Part shown: positions 51,601 through 63,076 of the stretch, piece by piece | Layout: every line of letters starts with the position of its first letter | Numbering within the stretch: position 1 is the stretch's first letter | Source: Hormiphora californensis | Lineage: Eukaryota > Ctenophora > Tentaculata > Cydippida > Pleurobrachiidae | Length of the DNA stretch: 64,000 nucleotides | Direction: 5' to 3' | NCBI GenBank assembly: GCA_020137815.1 | Contig: CM035351.1 | Location: 9,329,969-9,393,968 of the forward strand | The notes under the pieces: model-generated | Told to the model about the DNA's origin: nothing | Database searches by the model: none | Seen by the model: the letters and a program-made list of their open reading frames with translations, nothing else | Position numbers and translations under genes: made by a program

Positions 51601-54600
51601 AGCTCTGTCTCTGGAAGGAGCCAATTGAACATCGATGAGAAGGTACAGAGTGATACTGTAGACCTGGTACAAGAGATTACGTACGATAATGCCTACAGTC
51701 AATAATGCCTACAGGGGTTAAGGGCATAGATAATTGGGTGTAGGCAAAACCGTCAAAACAGCAATAATGCCTACAATGGCAATAATGCCTACAGTAAAGT
51801 ACGATAATGCCTACGGGCAATAATGCCTACAGCATAGATAATTGGGTGTAGGCAAAAGCGTCAAAATTACTGCTGATATGGCAATAATGCCTACAGGGGT
51901 GATTGGGTGTAGGCAAAAGCGTCAAAACATCAGATCACGATTAGTAACGACTAAGTAGCGACGTAACCCTGAGGAGACAATACGAGATATGGAACATGAT
52001 TCGGGGAAGCCAATCAGGAGTGTTAGACGACATGAGACACGATTCGCGGAAGGTTTCTATCTCATTCTATCCTCATGTGACCATGCCCTCTGTGTCGCTC
52101 TGTCTCCTTCTCTCTCACTTTCTCTGAGGGAGAAGGAGAAATATGGAGAAAGAGAGATGCCCATAACTTTTTTACCGAGACAGAAAGACAGTTGAGCTCC
52201 GTGGGAATGGGTTTCGCCGCTTTCCCAGCAGGTAGATGTAGGCGGCTCTCGGTCGTTTCTTGCAGGTTGGCGGTCTAGGTAGAGAAACCGGATTCGAAGG
52301 AGGCTAGGTGGCGGCATTAACGCGAACGACTAGTGGTCAGGGGATAGGGAGGTCAAGAAAATATCATCCACTCATTTTGCATGGCTAAACAGTGTCTTTT
52401 ATCTCTCGGTAAAAAGGGTATATCTCTTATTCGATGTCCCTCTATCTCCCTCGGAGAAGGTGAGTGAGAAAGAGAGAGGAAGGGAGACAGAGCGACCTCG
52501 AGTGGGGAAAGGGATGGAAAGCGATAGAAACCTTTCCCGAATCGTGTCTCATATTGTCTAACACTCCTGAGTGGCTTCCCCGAATCATGTTCCATATCTC
52601 GTATCGTCTCCTAAATAACTGCTAATAAGCTTCCCTGCATGAGGGCAGCACCAATACGATATAGGAGATATGGCTCGTTAGTTATTTGAGTAAACTGATT
52701 GACATGAGAGCTCCTCTAATCGGTAAGGCTTAAACTCTCCCAACTCTCATGTCTCATGTCGGATTGGATACGTGGTATGGGATATATCGAGATATCCTTA
52801 GCGAGTTGTCAACTGCAATGCAATAATGCCTACACCCTGTGGTGGAGGGTAGGCAAAACTGCTTGTAGGCATTATTGTCAACATCAGTAGTAAAATCGCA
52901 GTTTTGCCTACATCGTAGGCATTATGTACCGTAGGCAAAACTGCGGTTTACCCCCTGGTGTTGACGATAATGCCTACAAGCAGTTTTGCCTACCCTCCAC
53001 TTCTAATTAGGTGTTTTAGGGTGTAGGCATTATTGACCGTAGGCATTATTGTATGCTACCGTACAAGAACTGTGATCATGTGGTGTCAAGGAACCTGATT
53101 AGTTTCTACAAACGGTGGAATTCAAGCGTCTGGAAGTAAGAAAGAAAGAGCTGACCTACTTTGCTGAGATGGAATATTGTCTGCTTGTTGAGCGGTTCTC
53201 CAGAAGACTTGTTAGTTGGGACTCTGGCATGAGGCACTACAACCGGCGAGCTATATTCATCGCAGTGGAATGGAATACTGCAGTGTGGTCCACACTGAGT
53301 GTGGACTTCAGAGATTTCGGTAGGGATGCTAATTGCTACGGCACGATCAGGGTGTTATGAGATTGCAGCGTCAAGATACAGAGAGAGTATAACGTCACTG
53401 AAGACCTGATTGTAATCATGCAAGAAGGGTCTGATGGATTGCGGCTACGTTTTACATTTCTCCGGACCACTTGTTTGAACCGATGGAGGGTAGGAATTGG
53501 TTGACGGGATAGGAGAAGAGGGCTGCTGGACCTGGGAACAACTGACTTCAAATGTGGTAAGGTGGTTGATAGACCTGGGATCTTGGGCAGTGTGACACGG
53601 CGTGCCAGAGAGCTCGCCCAATCCCGGTTGAAGGTGTTAGTTTGCACGTCACTGAAACCCTTGGTGAAGTTGGGAAGCCTATTGCTATCACTTACCAAGT
53701 AGAATCTTGATGCTTTCCTCGTACACTTCCAGTGCTTTCTCAGCATTACCAACTAGCAGGTAGAGATCACCAAGGTGCTTCTTATGTCGACCCTGTACCC
53801 TCCTTCTACCTGTCTTACCAGTCCTCTAAATAGGGGCACATGGGGGTTAGTTCCAACAAAGTAATGAGGTTATTAATAAAAACTAATTGACTTGGGGCCA
53901 TTAATTAGTTAATTACCCAGTCCAGATCGGGACCTCTCGTAGGGGCTGTACAGGATCTGAGGGACAGTATTTCTCTGCACTCATCTCTATAGACTTCCTT
54001 GCTACGATAGAGAAGAGAGCCTGTGTGAACTCTCCTAGAAGGGCTGTTAGCTCCTCACAGTGCACTGAGCTCACATCCAACCCACAGGGGATCACCTGGG
54101 GGGGAGATGTTGATATATCAGTGAGCCTATAGAATTACATTTTATTTCTCCCCTGATCTCACTAAATAAAGAGCTAGAGCCCCCTCTAGATTTACCATTA
54201 TGTCCGGTTTTATACAGTCCGGAGGTACGGTAAGGGGGGATGTAGCAAATATTACACACCGAGAATCTATTACAAATATCTCGTTCCGTTTCTTTAGTTT
54301 CTCATAACTGTCCTTGATACTAATCACCTCCTTTTCAGCTGGGAATAATAATTATTATTATTCAATAATTGAATTTACTGAGTTTACATAGTGATCAAAT
54401 GATTGCATGTCTGAAAATTGTATATACTTTTCGAAAGCCCAAATGCCAGTACAGCCGCAGTTCTCCCCAGTACCTGTTTTGCCAGTGCTATTGACCAGGT
54501 TAACACACAGTAGTCCAGCAGGTTGTCGGTAGTGTTGCAAGTCTGACCAGTCAGAGAGAAGGGGTGTACCTGCCAGGATAAACCTGGCATTCAGGTGTGG

Positions 54601-54750
54601 TCGGTTGGGCAGGGGTACCTTACTGAACTCTGTGGGGGAGGGGATTAGTTATTGTTCTAGATTCTGGGGAGAAAATCTCTGGACAAATTATTTACTCAGG
54701 AAGGGGCGACTATTGTATCTTACCCTGGGGAAGTTGTTCCAAGAAGCCAT
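48647..54750 (-). CDS. TRAPPC9: TRAPP II complex subunit 9 (TRAPPC9 / NIBP / Trs120)
   Basis: Exons read on the minus strand: 54750-54724, one from about 54628 to 54358, 54335-54195, 54096-53920, 53825-53696, 51454-51226, 51074-50734, 50586-50290, 50146-50034 and 49892-48647. Diagnostic blocks are NEIFVIDSRCVIF, RRRVQGRHKKHLGDLYL (the GRxRKHxGDL segment of Trs120/TRAPPC9), SVWVGAAYEGQCCAIARI, CTLKYVRLMIDLDCISEA, MSRKYCYFLRQVALE and DVCWVADEFGTVVVKLENP, then Ig-like beta domains (VECYPSTVTIYPKQVVDVTL, ISAQLWGIPCRLPLD). TRAPPC9 helps the TRAPP II exchange factor act on Rab GTPases in Golgi traffic. Frame changes are needed in the last exon near 49195 and 49030. The 2.2-kb intron before 51454 contains a large foldback structure. 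The N-terminal exon is the least certain. Confidence 0.88.
51682..53065. mobile_element. Compound element: arrays of an ATAATGCCTAC motif around a 640-bp foldback
   Basis: The left array (51688-51925) has seven copies of ATAATGCCTAC and three inverted TTTTGCCTAC copies. The right array (52820-53055) has six more ATAATGCCTAC and four TTTTGCCTAC copies, mostly in the opposite orientation. Between them, 51971-52062 and 52523-52612 are ~90-bp inverted repeats with few differences, and weaker symmetry continues inwards. A third small inverted pair (GACATGAGAG / CTCTCATGTC) lies at 52701-52756. No coding capacity was seen. The whole lies in an intron of TRAPPC9. Confidence 0.8.
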
Positions 54751-55106
54751 CATCAATAAACCCCACAGAGTGGAGAGATATGTGGAGTTGGTGAGCGTAG
54801 CTGCAGTTGGTATTGAAAGTCTATCCGGGTCTGGGTCGGTATCATGTTACATTTTCTGAACACTTCTACTGCACAAAGTTATCGGTGTCAGTGTATTGTG
54901 AAGATTTGATATTGTGAATAAAAAAGTTTGTTAAATTTGCATTGTGACAATAAAAAAGATAAAACAATAAATTACAATAATTAGAGATGAACAAGAAGTG
55001 ATGTGAGACTTGATAATATTGTCTGTCTGAGCTCTCCCAGAGTTTGTTGTTATAGGAAACGTTCCCTGTAGCAGATAGTACTAACTGAATGAAGTGTCTG
55101 AGAGAG

Positions 55107-58052
55107 TTAATCTGGTGGCTCTGGCCCCCTGCCTAGGGGCTCCACTCTAGAGGGTGTTAGACCTTGAGACGAGAGGGCCGCTATGACATCTTGAATATCC
55201 AGCTCCCCAAATAAACTCTGAAATGGGTTGTTGAGTAAAGGGTGAGACACTGAGACAACAAGACAATATAGGGATCAGTGACAGAAGTCAGAAGATGATA
55301 CCCATCTGTACCACCAACCTGAGAGCGGGGTTGTCTATCTGAGGGGTGGAGGACGGGTCTATTGTTCCTAGCTGATATAGTCCCTGTTACACGTGATGCT
55401 AGCTGGTATCTCTGTTTCTCCTGCCCCCTAGTAAGGGGTTGGAACTCCACTCTCTCTATCAGGGCTGGGGATATCTCTATTGGGATGGAGGTGAGTGGCT
55501 GGATCAGGTTGATTGTGTCACCAAACCCTAGTTCTACATACTCCTCAGCTGTATCACGACCTGGGAGAGGAATTGATAATAACAGCCCTAGATACTCAGA
55601 CAAGTCAACACAAACTATCTAATCATGTTTTGAGTGTGAAGGAGTCTCGATCCCTTACCAAGAGTTAGGTCATGTCGTGTGGGGTGTCCAAAGGGTGGTC
55701 TGAAGTAGGTTGGGGATGTTACCACTGTTCTGGGTTTTATCTCTTTTATCAACTTTGTAGCCTGGTGATGAAGTCGAGAATATAAAAAAGTAGTCAGAGG
55801 CACACAACAACAGTGCTGAGTGCAGTTATCAAATGTATCTCACCTGTTCGAAGTCGATGCTGGGGTCGATTGGGCAGAAGTAAGATCGCATGGCCATGGG
55901 GAGGAAGGGGGCTAGGGTCGGGGAGTAGGGGTACTCAGGCTCTATCATGATCACCACATTACGTGGGTCATCCCTCCACTTCTCAAGCAACAACACCGAG
56001 TCGCCACATCTAGGGGATTACGCTTTAGAATGGGACTGAGTGAGAAAAAGAGAGCGGGCCGAGGGGGGAGTGAACAAGTGAGAGAGATGCCTTCCCCACT
56101 GCTAACCTCAGGGAGGGATGTCCTGCGAAGACAATACAAGGGTTCCTATACACCTCCCCCATCCCATCAGCCACACTATTGAAATGATGAATCCTCTTAC
56201 TCTTGATCAGCTGGGAGTGCACAAAAGGTAACTCCGGGACATACAACTTAGCTTGTTTCCTGGAGAGGGCATATAATGGGGTCAGAGCAATTCAGAGAGA
56301 TGCAGATGACACAAGACAACATCATGTTGAACATTATAGGGGAGGGAGTTGGACCTACGCGTCATTCAGCCACTCTCCATAAATATCAGGATGTGCCAGT
56401 GCTGCGTCAGCTACTGGAGACACAATAATCAGAGGGACCTCTGGTAGGAGGTGCTTATTGAGATGTGATATCAACCATTCAATGAGGTCTAGTAGCACAC
56501 CAGTACTGTGACATGGTATCAACACGTTACCACCCTGCTTCACGTGCTCTGTCACCAGATTACACACTTCCTGGGGGGATAATACTGGGTCAGTTCCTGG
56601 GGGGGGGGGGTAATACTCGGTTAGCATAATTTAGATCAATTGATCTGCTATTGATAAATCTTGTCTTTTTTAACCAGCCGAGTTATTGTGTAGAGATATC
56701 TAATCAGAATCCCAACCAATTACTCACAGTAAGTTTATTGCTGGGTGAGTATACAGGGTTCAGTGCTAGGTTCCCCAACAGCAACACATTAGGGTTAGCA
56801 AGACTGACAACTTCCATAGGTAGAGTGTGGTTTGTTAGTTTGCTGGAGGACGACACATAGGACACCTTGTAATCTCCCGCCTTGATAACCCAGTTAGCAC
56901 TTCCAATACTGTGACCAGCAGGTACAGGAACACACTTGACAAGACCAAACAGATCCAGTTCCTCGTTATATCTAGAGGGGGTGGGGTGTTGAACATAGAA
57001 TCATTCTGTGTGAGTGAAATCTTACAGTATCGTTTGTTGCTTGGTAGCCTGCTACGCGGGGGAGAGCCCAGTTTTACAGACTACCTACAGAATATATTCA
57101 GCACACTACCAACCTGACTGGTGTAATTCTAGAGAAACACTCCTCTATAGTATCACGTTTATAGATGCTCCTCAGATCCCCTGGTCTCCGGAATGAGGGG
57201 TGAACAGAGGATGGAACTGATTTCATGTCAACATCTTTCCTTCTTACTGGGGCCTGTTCTGTGTATCTGTTTGGAGTACAGGGTACAAGATCGGGCAACA
57301 GACCTATTCATCTAAATAAATCTAGCTATAAGCTAGGGGATGTTCCTCCCCACAATTATGACCATGGTTTAGTAACAACAACCCATCATACTTGGTAAGT
57401 GCTATGAGTGCAAGTTGTCCCATCAGTACACACGGCTCTGTAGCGTACACCCTCCCACTGAAGGCCGGGTCCATAACCAGATAGGGCAGGGCACTCATCT
57501 GGGAGGGGTGATGTTGATTTGTGTCATTTTGTTCGAACCGGGGTGCGGGCAGAGAGATGGTCGATCAACAAGGGCCAAGGTTTGTGTGGAAACCTCGTGG
57601 GTCTACATGGGGGACAGTAGTTCTTTCTAAATACCTGTGAACTATTGGTGACTAGGATGGCGTCCACAATGGACATATCAATAGAGTCGGGTGGTAGAAG
57701 GTGTAGATCTGAGTTCACCAATACACTACCTCCTGCTGCACGCTTCAACACCTGCCAAACAGCATGACGTGTTAAATCTGTGCATTACTGCAGGAGACAT
57801 GATCTGTACCAGCTCATTATTACCTGTGGGTTTTCAGGGCATCCTGGCAGGTGATTACCCTCTCATTATTACCTGTGGGTTTTCAGGGCAACCTGGCAGG
57901 TTTCCGAGTCGTGGTGTGTGGATGGGAGAAAGGGGCAGGAAGGCAGTTAGAGAGGACACATCGGCCCCACAATCTAACATTATGTGGACATTGTTTAACT
58001 TGATGACCACACAACAGGAGTGGTCCAGGTTACCATAGTTGGCTATCTTCAT
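55107..58052 (-). CDS. INTS9: Integrator complex subunit 9
   Basis: About eleven exons on the minus strand, starting with the ATG at 58052. The MBL-like part reads NNVHIMLDCGADVSSLTAFL and HTPRLGNLPG, then VLVNSDLHLL and VDAILVTNSS, YLVMDPAFSGRVYATEP, and SIGSANWVIKAGDYKVSYVS. The beta-CASP part has QGGNVLIPCHSTGVLLDLIE, IIVSPVADAALAHPDIYGEW, HSQLIKSKRIHHFN, CIVFAGHPSLR, VVIMIEPEYPYSP and KPRTVVTSPTYFRPP. The catalytic His/Asp motif of active nucleases is degenerate, as expected of INTS9, the inactive partner of INTS11 in snRNA and promoter-proximal RNA cleavage. The C-terminal region ends LFGELDIQDVIAALSSQG and stops at 55107, somewhat shorter than the 658-residue human protein. No frameshift was noticed. 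Exon 1 ends at a splice donor that is duplicated 49 bp downstream. Confidence 0.94.
57812..57901. repeat. 49-bp tandem duplication including the INTS9 exon 1 splice donor
   Basis: The sequence CTCATTATTACCTGTGGGTT with TTCAGGGCAACCTGGCAGG occurs twice with one or two differences. On the minus strand each copy contains CCCACAG/GTAATAATGAG, a good donor. The exon-proximal copy ends the coding sequence at 57873; the second donor is at 57824. Confidence 0.85.
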
Positions 58053-58186
58053 ACTATTGAGGGAGGGAGAGGTTGGGGAAATGGAGTCATGAATTAGAAA
58101 ACTGCACAGTAAATGGTAGTTTAAAAACTGTAAAATGTGTAGGTAATTCAGTATTTACAAAATGTAACAAATTTATAACAAAGTTA

Positions 58187-61100
58187 TTAAATAAGATTAA
58201 AAACTTTGTCTCGTAGTTTGGTGTAAGCCTCACCAGCCCTACCCCTCAGTTCCCCCTCCAAGGTCTCCAGAGTTGCAGCAACCCCCTTCACACCACCCAA
58301 CTCACACAGCACACTGAGAGTCTCAATAACAACAGAGACATTATTCCTCGCATTACCACTCACAAACACTCTGAGTGGTTCTGAGATATCCGGTGCGTCA
58401 TGTTTAGTTTTATGAAGGAGCACTCTCAGTAGACCCGACACACGCGTCAGAATGTTTGGAGGTGATTTGGGGCCTAGAGACTTACACGTGAACAACACCT
58501 GACACAAAAACGGGAACAGTTTCTGTAGATCGTGGCACAAGATTTCAGGGTCTGCTGTTCTCTCCTCCAGATGGTTGAGAAATGACAGGAATGCATGTAG
58601 TTTTTCAGGGGGCATGGGTAGTTTAGTATATCCTCGACTAGGTTCTGCTATGTAATTTGCAAAGGATAACCGAAATGATCTGGCAGATTTGCTGATACCG
58701 TCTCTGAACGAAGAGGCAAACAGGGAGGGGAGAAAGGGGTTGGTTTGTTCCACGTCTTTTAGTGACACACAACTAAAGATCTCATCAAATACTCGCATAA
58801 CATTCTTTAGAAACAGATTGTTTGATCTGTAGGAGAGTTTAGCAAGACCAGACCAGATTTGAGGGCTAACTGCCACCATTATCTTCCTATCCAGACACTT
58901 GTCTCCAACCAGGTAGAATGTTTGGAAGAGAGTGACGAGAGGGGAGTCAGGTTTAGTGGGACTGTAGAGAAGATCTGGGGCACTCTCAAATAGAAACCCA
59001 ACAAACTGGTATACTGACTTCTGGTTAGATGAGTTGTCCTTTACAGCTGTTAATAGCAACTCAGGCAACCCCTCAGACACCTTCCAGACACCTTCTTTTA
59101 GTGTCTGAGCCTCAGCAAACTGCTTACTAGCGTAGGAAGATGTTAGTGATTTGATAACGTCTGTGACAACAGAAGCCCGATACTCAGTCTGCTGAATCTC
59201 ACTAAAATGCTCCTTCAGGAGTCCATGAAGAGTTTTAACTAGCGATTCTTCAGCCTCTATCAGTCCAGACACATGCAATACACAAAGTCTACAGAATACC
59301 ATATTAGCAATGGGCAGTCTGAACTCAACTGGAAAACTTCCTAAAGTTATCCTCACCTGTTGATTAGGGTTCGATACAATTCGGTAGATGAACTGACAGG
59401 CGAGAGGGTTGCTGAGAGATCTGGAGAGGGTTAGAACTTGTTACAGAGTCTTGTCTGATGCTCTAAACCGAGTGTAGCAATGCTGCAAGCAGGGAAGGAA
59501 TAAACCGTGCCAGATCAGAACGCTTTACCAGGCTCACTAGTGGTTTCAGCAGGTATTTTGAGAGGGATGATATCTCCAATTCAGTGGGAGCGGTGTCTGA
59601 ACTAGATACAATCCGCTCTGAGATTGTGATAACTTTACAGCATTGCTCAAATGATCCCTTCTCCCAAATCATCTCTAACCAGGTTCCCAGGAATCTCAAG
59701 TGATCACAATCCAATGCCAGCGCCTGGGTGAGCAGTCTCTCAACTGAACCAAATATCTGGACTTGTTTCTGTTCTGATTCCCGTACAAAGTCCTCTGATA
59801 ATCTGTTCAACATGATTGTCAGTTGATCCAGGAATATCTCACATGACTTGCCTCTCTCCTTGTATACCATAACAAGGGCTATCTGGAGAGATATGACTGC
59901 CCCCGGACACCCACTATTAGAGATCACATCACCACTTTGAGATGCAAACAGCCGCTCCACGTGACCCTGTATCGCACCCAGATCACATATCATGAGACAG
60001 GTACATGTCAGTAGACCCAGGTTCTGTAGGGAATCAGTAGAAAGGGAGGAGAGGGTTCTGTGGTCTATCTTAGAGGCTGTAAAGACCCGTTTTACAAGGG
60101 TCAACCTGCGCATCTCAGGTAACTTAGCGAGTACAGCGGTGTAGTACCGGAGGAAGGAGATGAAGAGAGGTTCAGATGTAGGATGGTGGTCTGAGGTTGT
60201 GATATCACGGCACAGGGTGAGGTATTGGGAGGCAGGGAGGATGGAAACTAGTCGTGTAGTACCTTGTGCTGTCAGGGATCTGAAATGAGGGTGGGTGTAA
60301 AATAAAGATCAAACGAGTCAGACGAATATATTTTAGCGGATTTTAGTGCTACTAAATTGTGGTTTTATTTAATAAAAGCTGTCGAGAAATTAGCGAATGT
60401 CTACATCACCTGATAAAGTGTTGTTGAAGGCTCATAACAATGACAACATTAGGCTCCCACAGCTCCCCCACTGCCACTAGGGACCTCAATGTTTGGGGAA
60501 GGTGCAATGAGGGGGTGGAGCAGGCTAGTTTAGTCAGCTCGTGTAGAACACCCCAGTTTGGTTCAGTGTGGCCGTGTTGTGTTGCTACCCTGGCTACACT
60601 CTCACATAACCACACTAACCCTGATACACACTCTGTAGTGGACACTGAAAGAAGGGAGGTGGCGTTACTAAGATATAGTTAGATGCCTTCTGAAAGAACA
60701 TCTCTTCATTCAGAGAAATAAATTGGAACGAGAACCTATCTAGAAACATGGACCTTTGACCCAGTACCTAGTTGGTTGATGTGACGATTGAATGTCTGCC
60801 AGAAAGACAGCTCAGGTTGGTTTGCAACAGATGAGACACATTTCACAAGGGTGCCCCAACACGCCTCCTCGCAGCACCCCAGAGAGAGCGGGGAGGTGTA
60901 TTCAGGGACCTGCAGTAAGGAACTTGTCTTCCTGTACCCTGTTAGAGATACCTGGACACCTTGTCTTACCAGCACCTCCATAAGAGTGTTCACTGTCCCA
61001 CTAAACAGTTCCAGATGGGTAGAAAGGAACCTGAAAATATTTGATTGTATCAAAGGTGCGATTTGGAGTGTTCGGTTTGGAGTGTTGGTAATGATTTGTC

Positions 61101-61437
61101 GGATTCTACAATCTCAAAAGGTTGAATAGCAAGTCCTTGTGTAAGATCACCTGTGCGCTATGCGAAGTCGTGTGACAGCGAACAGTAGTTTGCAGTGGGT
61201 ATAGAAATCACTCCCTCCACAGTCCCCTGGTATTGAAGTTAATAGAGTCTGTAAGGGCGAGGTAAACATCTCAACTCGGGTAGGCCGTAACCGACACAGA
61301 TAGGAGCACAGGGTCCTGATATGAGTGAATTGTTCAGGAGTATTACAGGAGGTGGGGTCCCATAGTACACGCAGGACACAGTCCTCCAGCCATTGCACCT
61401 CTTCGGGGGTGTCCTCTAACTGGAAATATAGGGACAT
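58187..61437 (-). CDS. MMS22L: MMS22L-like replication-fork repair protein
   Basis: Minus-strand exons: about 61437-61151, 61030-60768, 60640-60408, 60280-59450, 59421-59354 and 59290-58187. Helical, Leu-rich sequence throughout. The clearest family match is TLRSLVAVGELWEPNVVIVM, which corresponds to the LCDFWEPNIAIV segment of human MMS22L. The C-terminal order (SEPLRVFVSGNARNNVSVVI, EAYTKLRDKVF) also fits its end. MMS22L acts with TONSL at stalled forks to load RAD51. The 60-bp intron 59353-59291 has GT-AG ends, and reading through it also stays open. The model gives roughly 900 residues against about 1240; the N-terminal third of human MMS22L has no counterpart here, because a different gene begins at 61.65 kb. 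Other HEAT/ARM-like repair proteins remain possible. Confidence 0.7.
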
Positions 61438-61653
61438 GTTAACTATTAGGAATAAACGAAGGGCATGTACATGTGTGTCTCATGAGTTATTTCATTGATT
61501 GCAGTGAATTACAGGAACCAAAGAACCGAGCACCTCTATGTGTTACCAATGTGCAGAACGCTTAGTAGTTTAGATGAGAGAAAACACAGGTATTTCATGA
61601 TGCATGATCATTGATCAGCTTAAAACAATTTGAATAATACAATTTACAACAGT
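61438..61653. other. Short spacer upstream of the MMS22L-like gene
   Basis: No exon recognised. It would hold the promoter of the MMS22L-like gene if that gene really starts at 61437. Confidence 0.35.
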
Positions 61654-62097
61654 TTACACTCTGGTTACAGTTGACTCTCTTCTGGAAGTACTTGGTTTGT
61701 TCATTCGGGTTACAAAAGCGGCCTCTACAGCGAAGGAGACAAGGGTCAGTATCACTAGTAGTACAACTACAGCTGCCCCAATCTTTAGGTAGTGGAGAAG
61801 ATATTCGTTGAGTAATTCCGTTGCGTAGTCAGAAAGGAGGGGTGTAGGAGTGGTCGGGGAGATGGCGGTACAGTTGAATGTCACCACAACCCTTTGGAGG
61901 TCACCAGAATGTCCTCGGACGGAGAAGATCCTTGCGTTGTCCTCACATGTTTCCACTTGAGTGCAGTGCATATATCGGAACAAGCGGAGAATGGTGTCGT
62001 TGGCGTTGAGGTTGTAGACTTGGGGGCACTTGATGAAGGGAGATGCTGTAGCAGTAGTCATCACTCCGGCAAGGAAGATAAGAGCAAAGCAAATCAT
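61654..62097 (-). CDS. Small type I membrane protein of unknown family
   Basis: A single exon of 147 residues from the ATG at 62097: signal peptide (MICFALIFLAGVMTTATA), a luminal domain of about 85 residues with four Cys (FIKCPQVYNLNANDTILRLF, YMHCTQVETCEDNARIFSV, VVVTFNCTAIS) and N-glycosylation sequons (NDT, NCT), one membrane helix (IGAAVVVLLVILTLVSFAV), and a short basic Ser/Thr-rich cytosolic tail (NKPSTSRRESTVTRV). No family is recognised. A TATA box and minisatellite lie directly upstream. The clean topology and intact frame support a real gene. Confidence 0.75.
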   Translation of the reverse strand: MICFALIFLAGVMTTATASPFIKCPQVYNLNANDTILRLFRYMHCTQVETCEDNARIFSVRGHSGDLQRVVVTFNCTAISPTTPTPLLSDYATELLNEYLLHYLKIGAAVVVLLVILTLVSFAVEAAFVTRMNKPSTSRRESTVTRV

Positions 62098-62127
62098 TTT
62101 GGTTGAATAAAAATAAAAGTTCTCTGT

Positions 62128-62135
62128 GATTTATA
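62128..62135 (-). promoter_or_regulatory. TATA box (TATAAATC) close to the start codon of the small membrane-protein gene
   Basis: On the minus strand, CTATAAATC lies 31-38 bp before the ATG at 62097, predicting a 5' leader below about ten bases. Confidence 0.5.
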
Positions 62136-62158
62136 GTTTTTGAGTTGGCGAGATTTGA

Positions 62159-62589
62159 GAGGCCTAGTTTCGTATCACCGATTATGGACTATCAGGTCAC
62201 ATGAAAAAGCAGGCCTAGTTTCGTATCACCGATTAGGGACTATCAGATCACATAACAAAGCAGGCTTAGTTTCGTATCACCGATTATGGACTATCAGATC
62301 ACATGACAAAGCAGGCCTAGTTTCGTATCACCGATTAAGGACTATCAGATCACATGACAAAGCAGGTCTAGTTTCGTATCACCGATTAAGGACTATCAGG
62401 TCACATGACGAAGCAGGCCTAGTTTCGTATCACCGATTAAGGACTATCAGATCACATAACAAAGCAGGCCTAGTTTCGTATCACCGATTAGGGACTTTCA
62501 GATCACATGGTAAAGCGGGCTTAGTTTCGTATCACCGTTTATGGACTATCAGATCACATGGTAAAGCGGGCTTAGTTTCTTAGCACCGA
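62159..62589. repeat. 51-bp minisatellite, about 8.4 copies
   Basis: The unit begins AGGCCTAGTTTCGTATCACC and continues GATTAnGGACTATCAGATCA. The period of 51 (17 codons) keeps a frame open on the plus strand through all eight copies, but this follows from the repeat and is not taken as coding. Variation between copies is low (one to five changes). It starts about 60 bp upstream of the small membrane-protein ATG. Confidence 0.95.
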
Positions 62590-63076
62590 ATAATAAGGAA
62601 TCCATAATTCAGAAATAATATCAGACAAATTCAATTCTTCGCTGCTCCCAGGAGCAGGCAAAGGCGTCAGAGGTGAAAGAGGCCACAATTCCAGGGAACT
62701 AATTTTACAAATGAAAACAAGTGGTTTTACCAGACAATTGTTTCGATCCAGATGGATCTCATCAGTGGAATAAAATGGGGGAACTAATTTTATCAGTTTT
62801 TCGTCTAAGAAGAACGAATAATCAGTGCTATTCAACTACAATTAATTATAATTACCGCTTTGAGGATGAATGGGTGGTTGAACAAGACATCGTTACGGGG
62901 TAATTCCTGTTCGGGGAGTGGGCCAATGTCATACTCGCATTCTCTCATGTAGAGCTATAACAGGGCGATGGTGTTGGTTAGAGACGGTTTAAAGCGAAAC
63001 AATGAATTACATCATTTAGAGATTTTAACAACTTTAAATCCAAAGAACTAAAACATGCATAATGAACTCTAAAACA
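62590..63076. other. Spacer, nothing recognised
   Basis: AT-rich sequence with no convincing gene or structured repeat. Confidence 0.45.

Noticed and set aside
53336-53752. 138-codon minus-strand frame overlapping a TRAPPC9 exon
   Set aside because: The TRAPPC9 exon 53825-53696 is in another frame and matches the family; this frame is a shadow plus intron sequence.
62140-62583. 147-codon plus-strand frame with a 17-residue repeat
   Set aside because: It follows automatically from a 51-bp minisatellite; no start context, promoter or splice sites support it.
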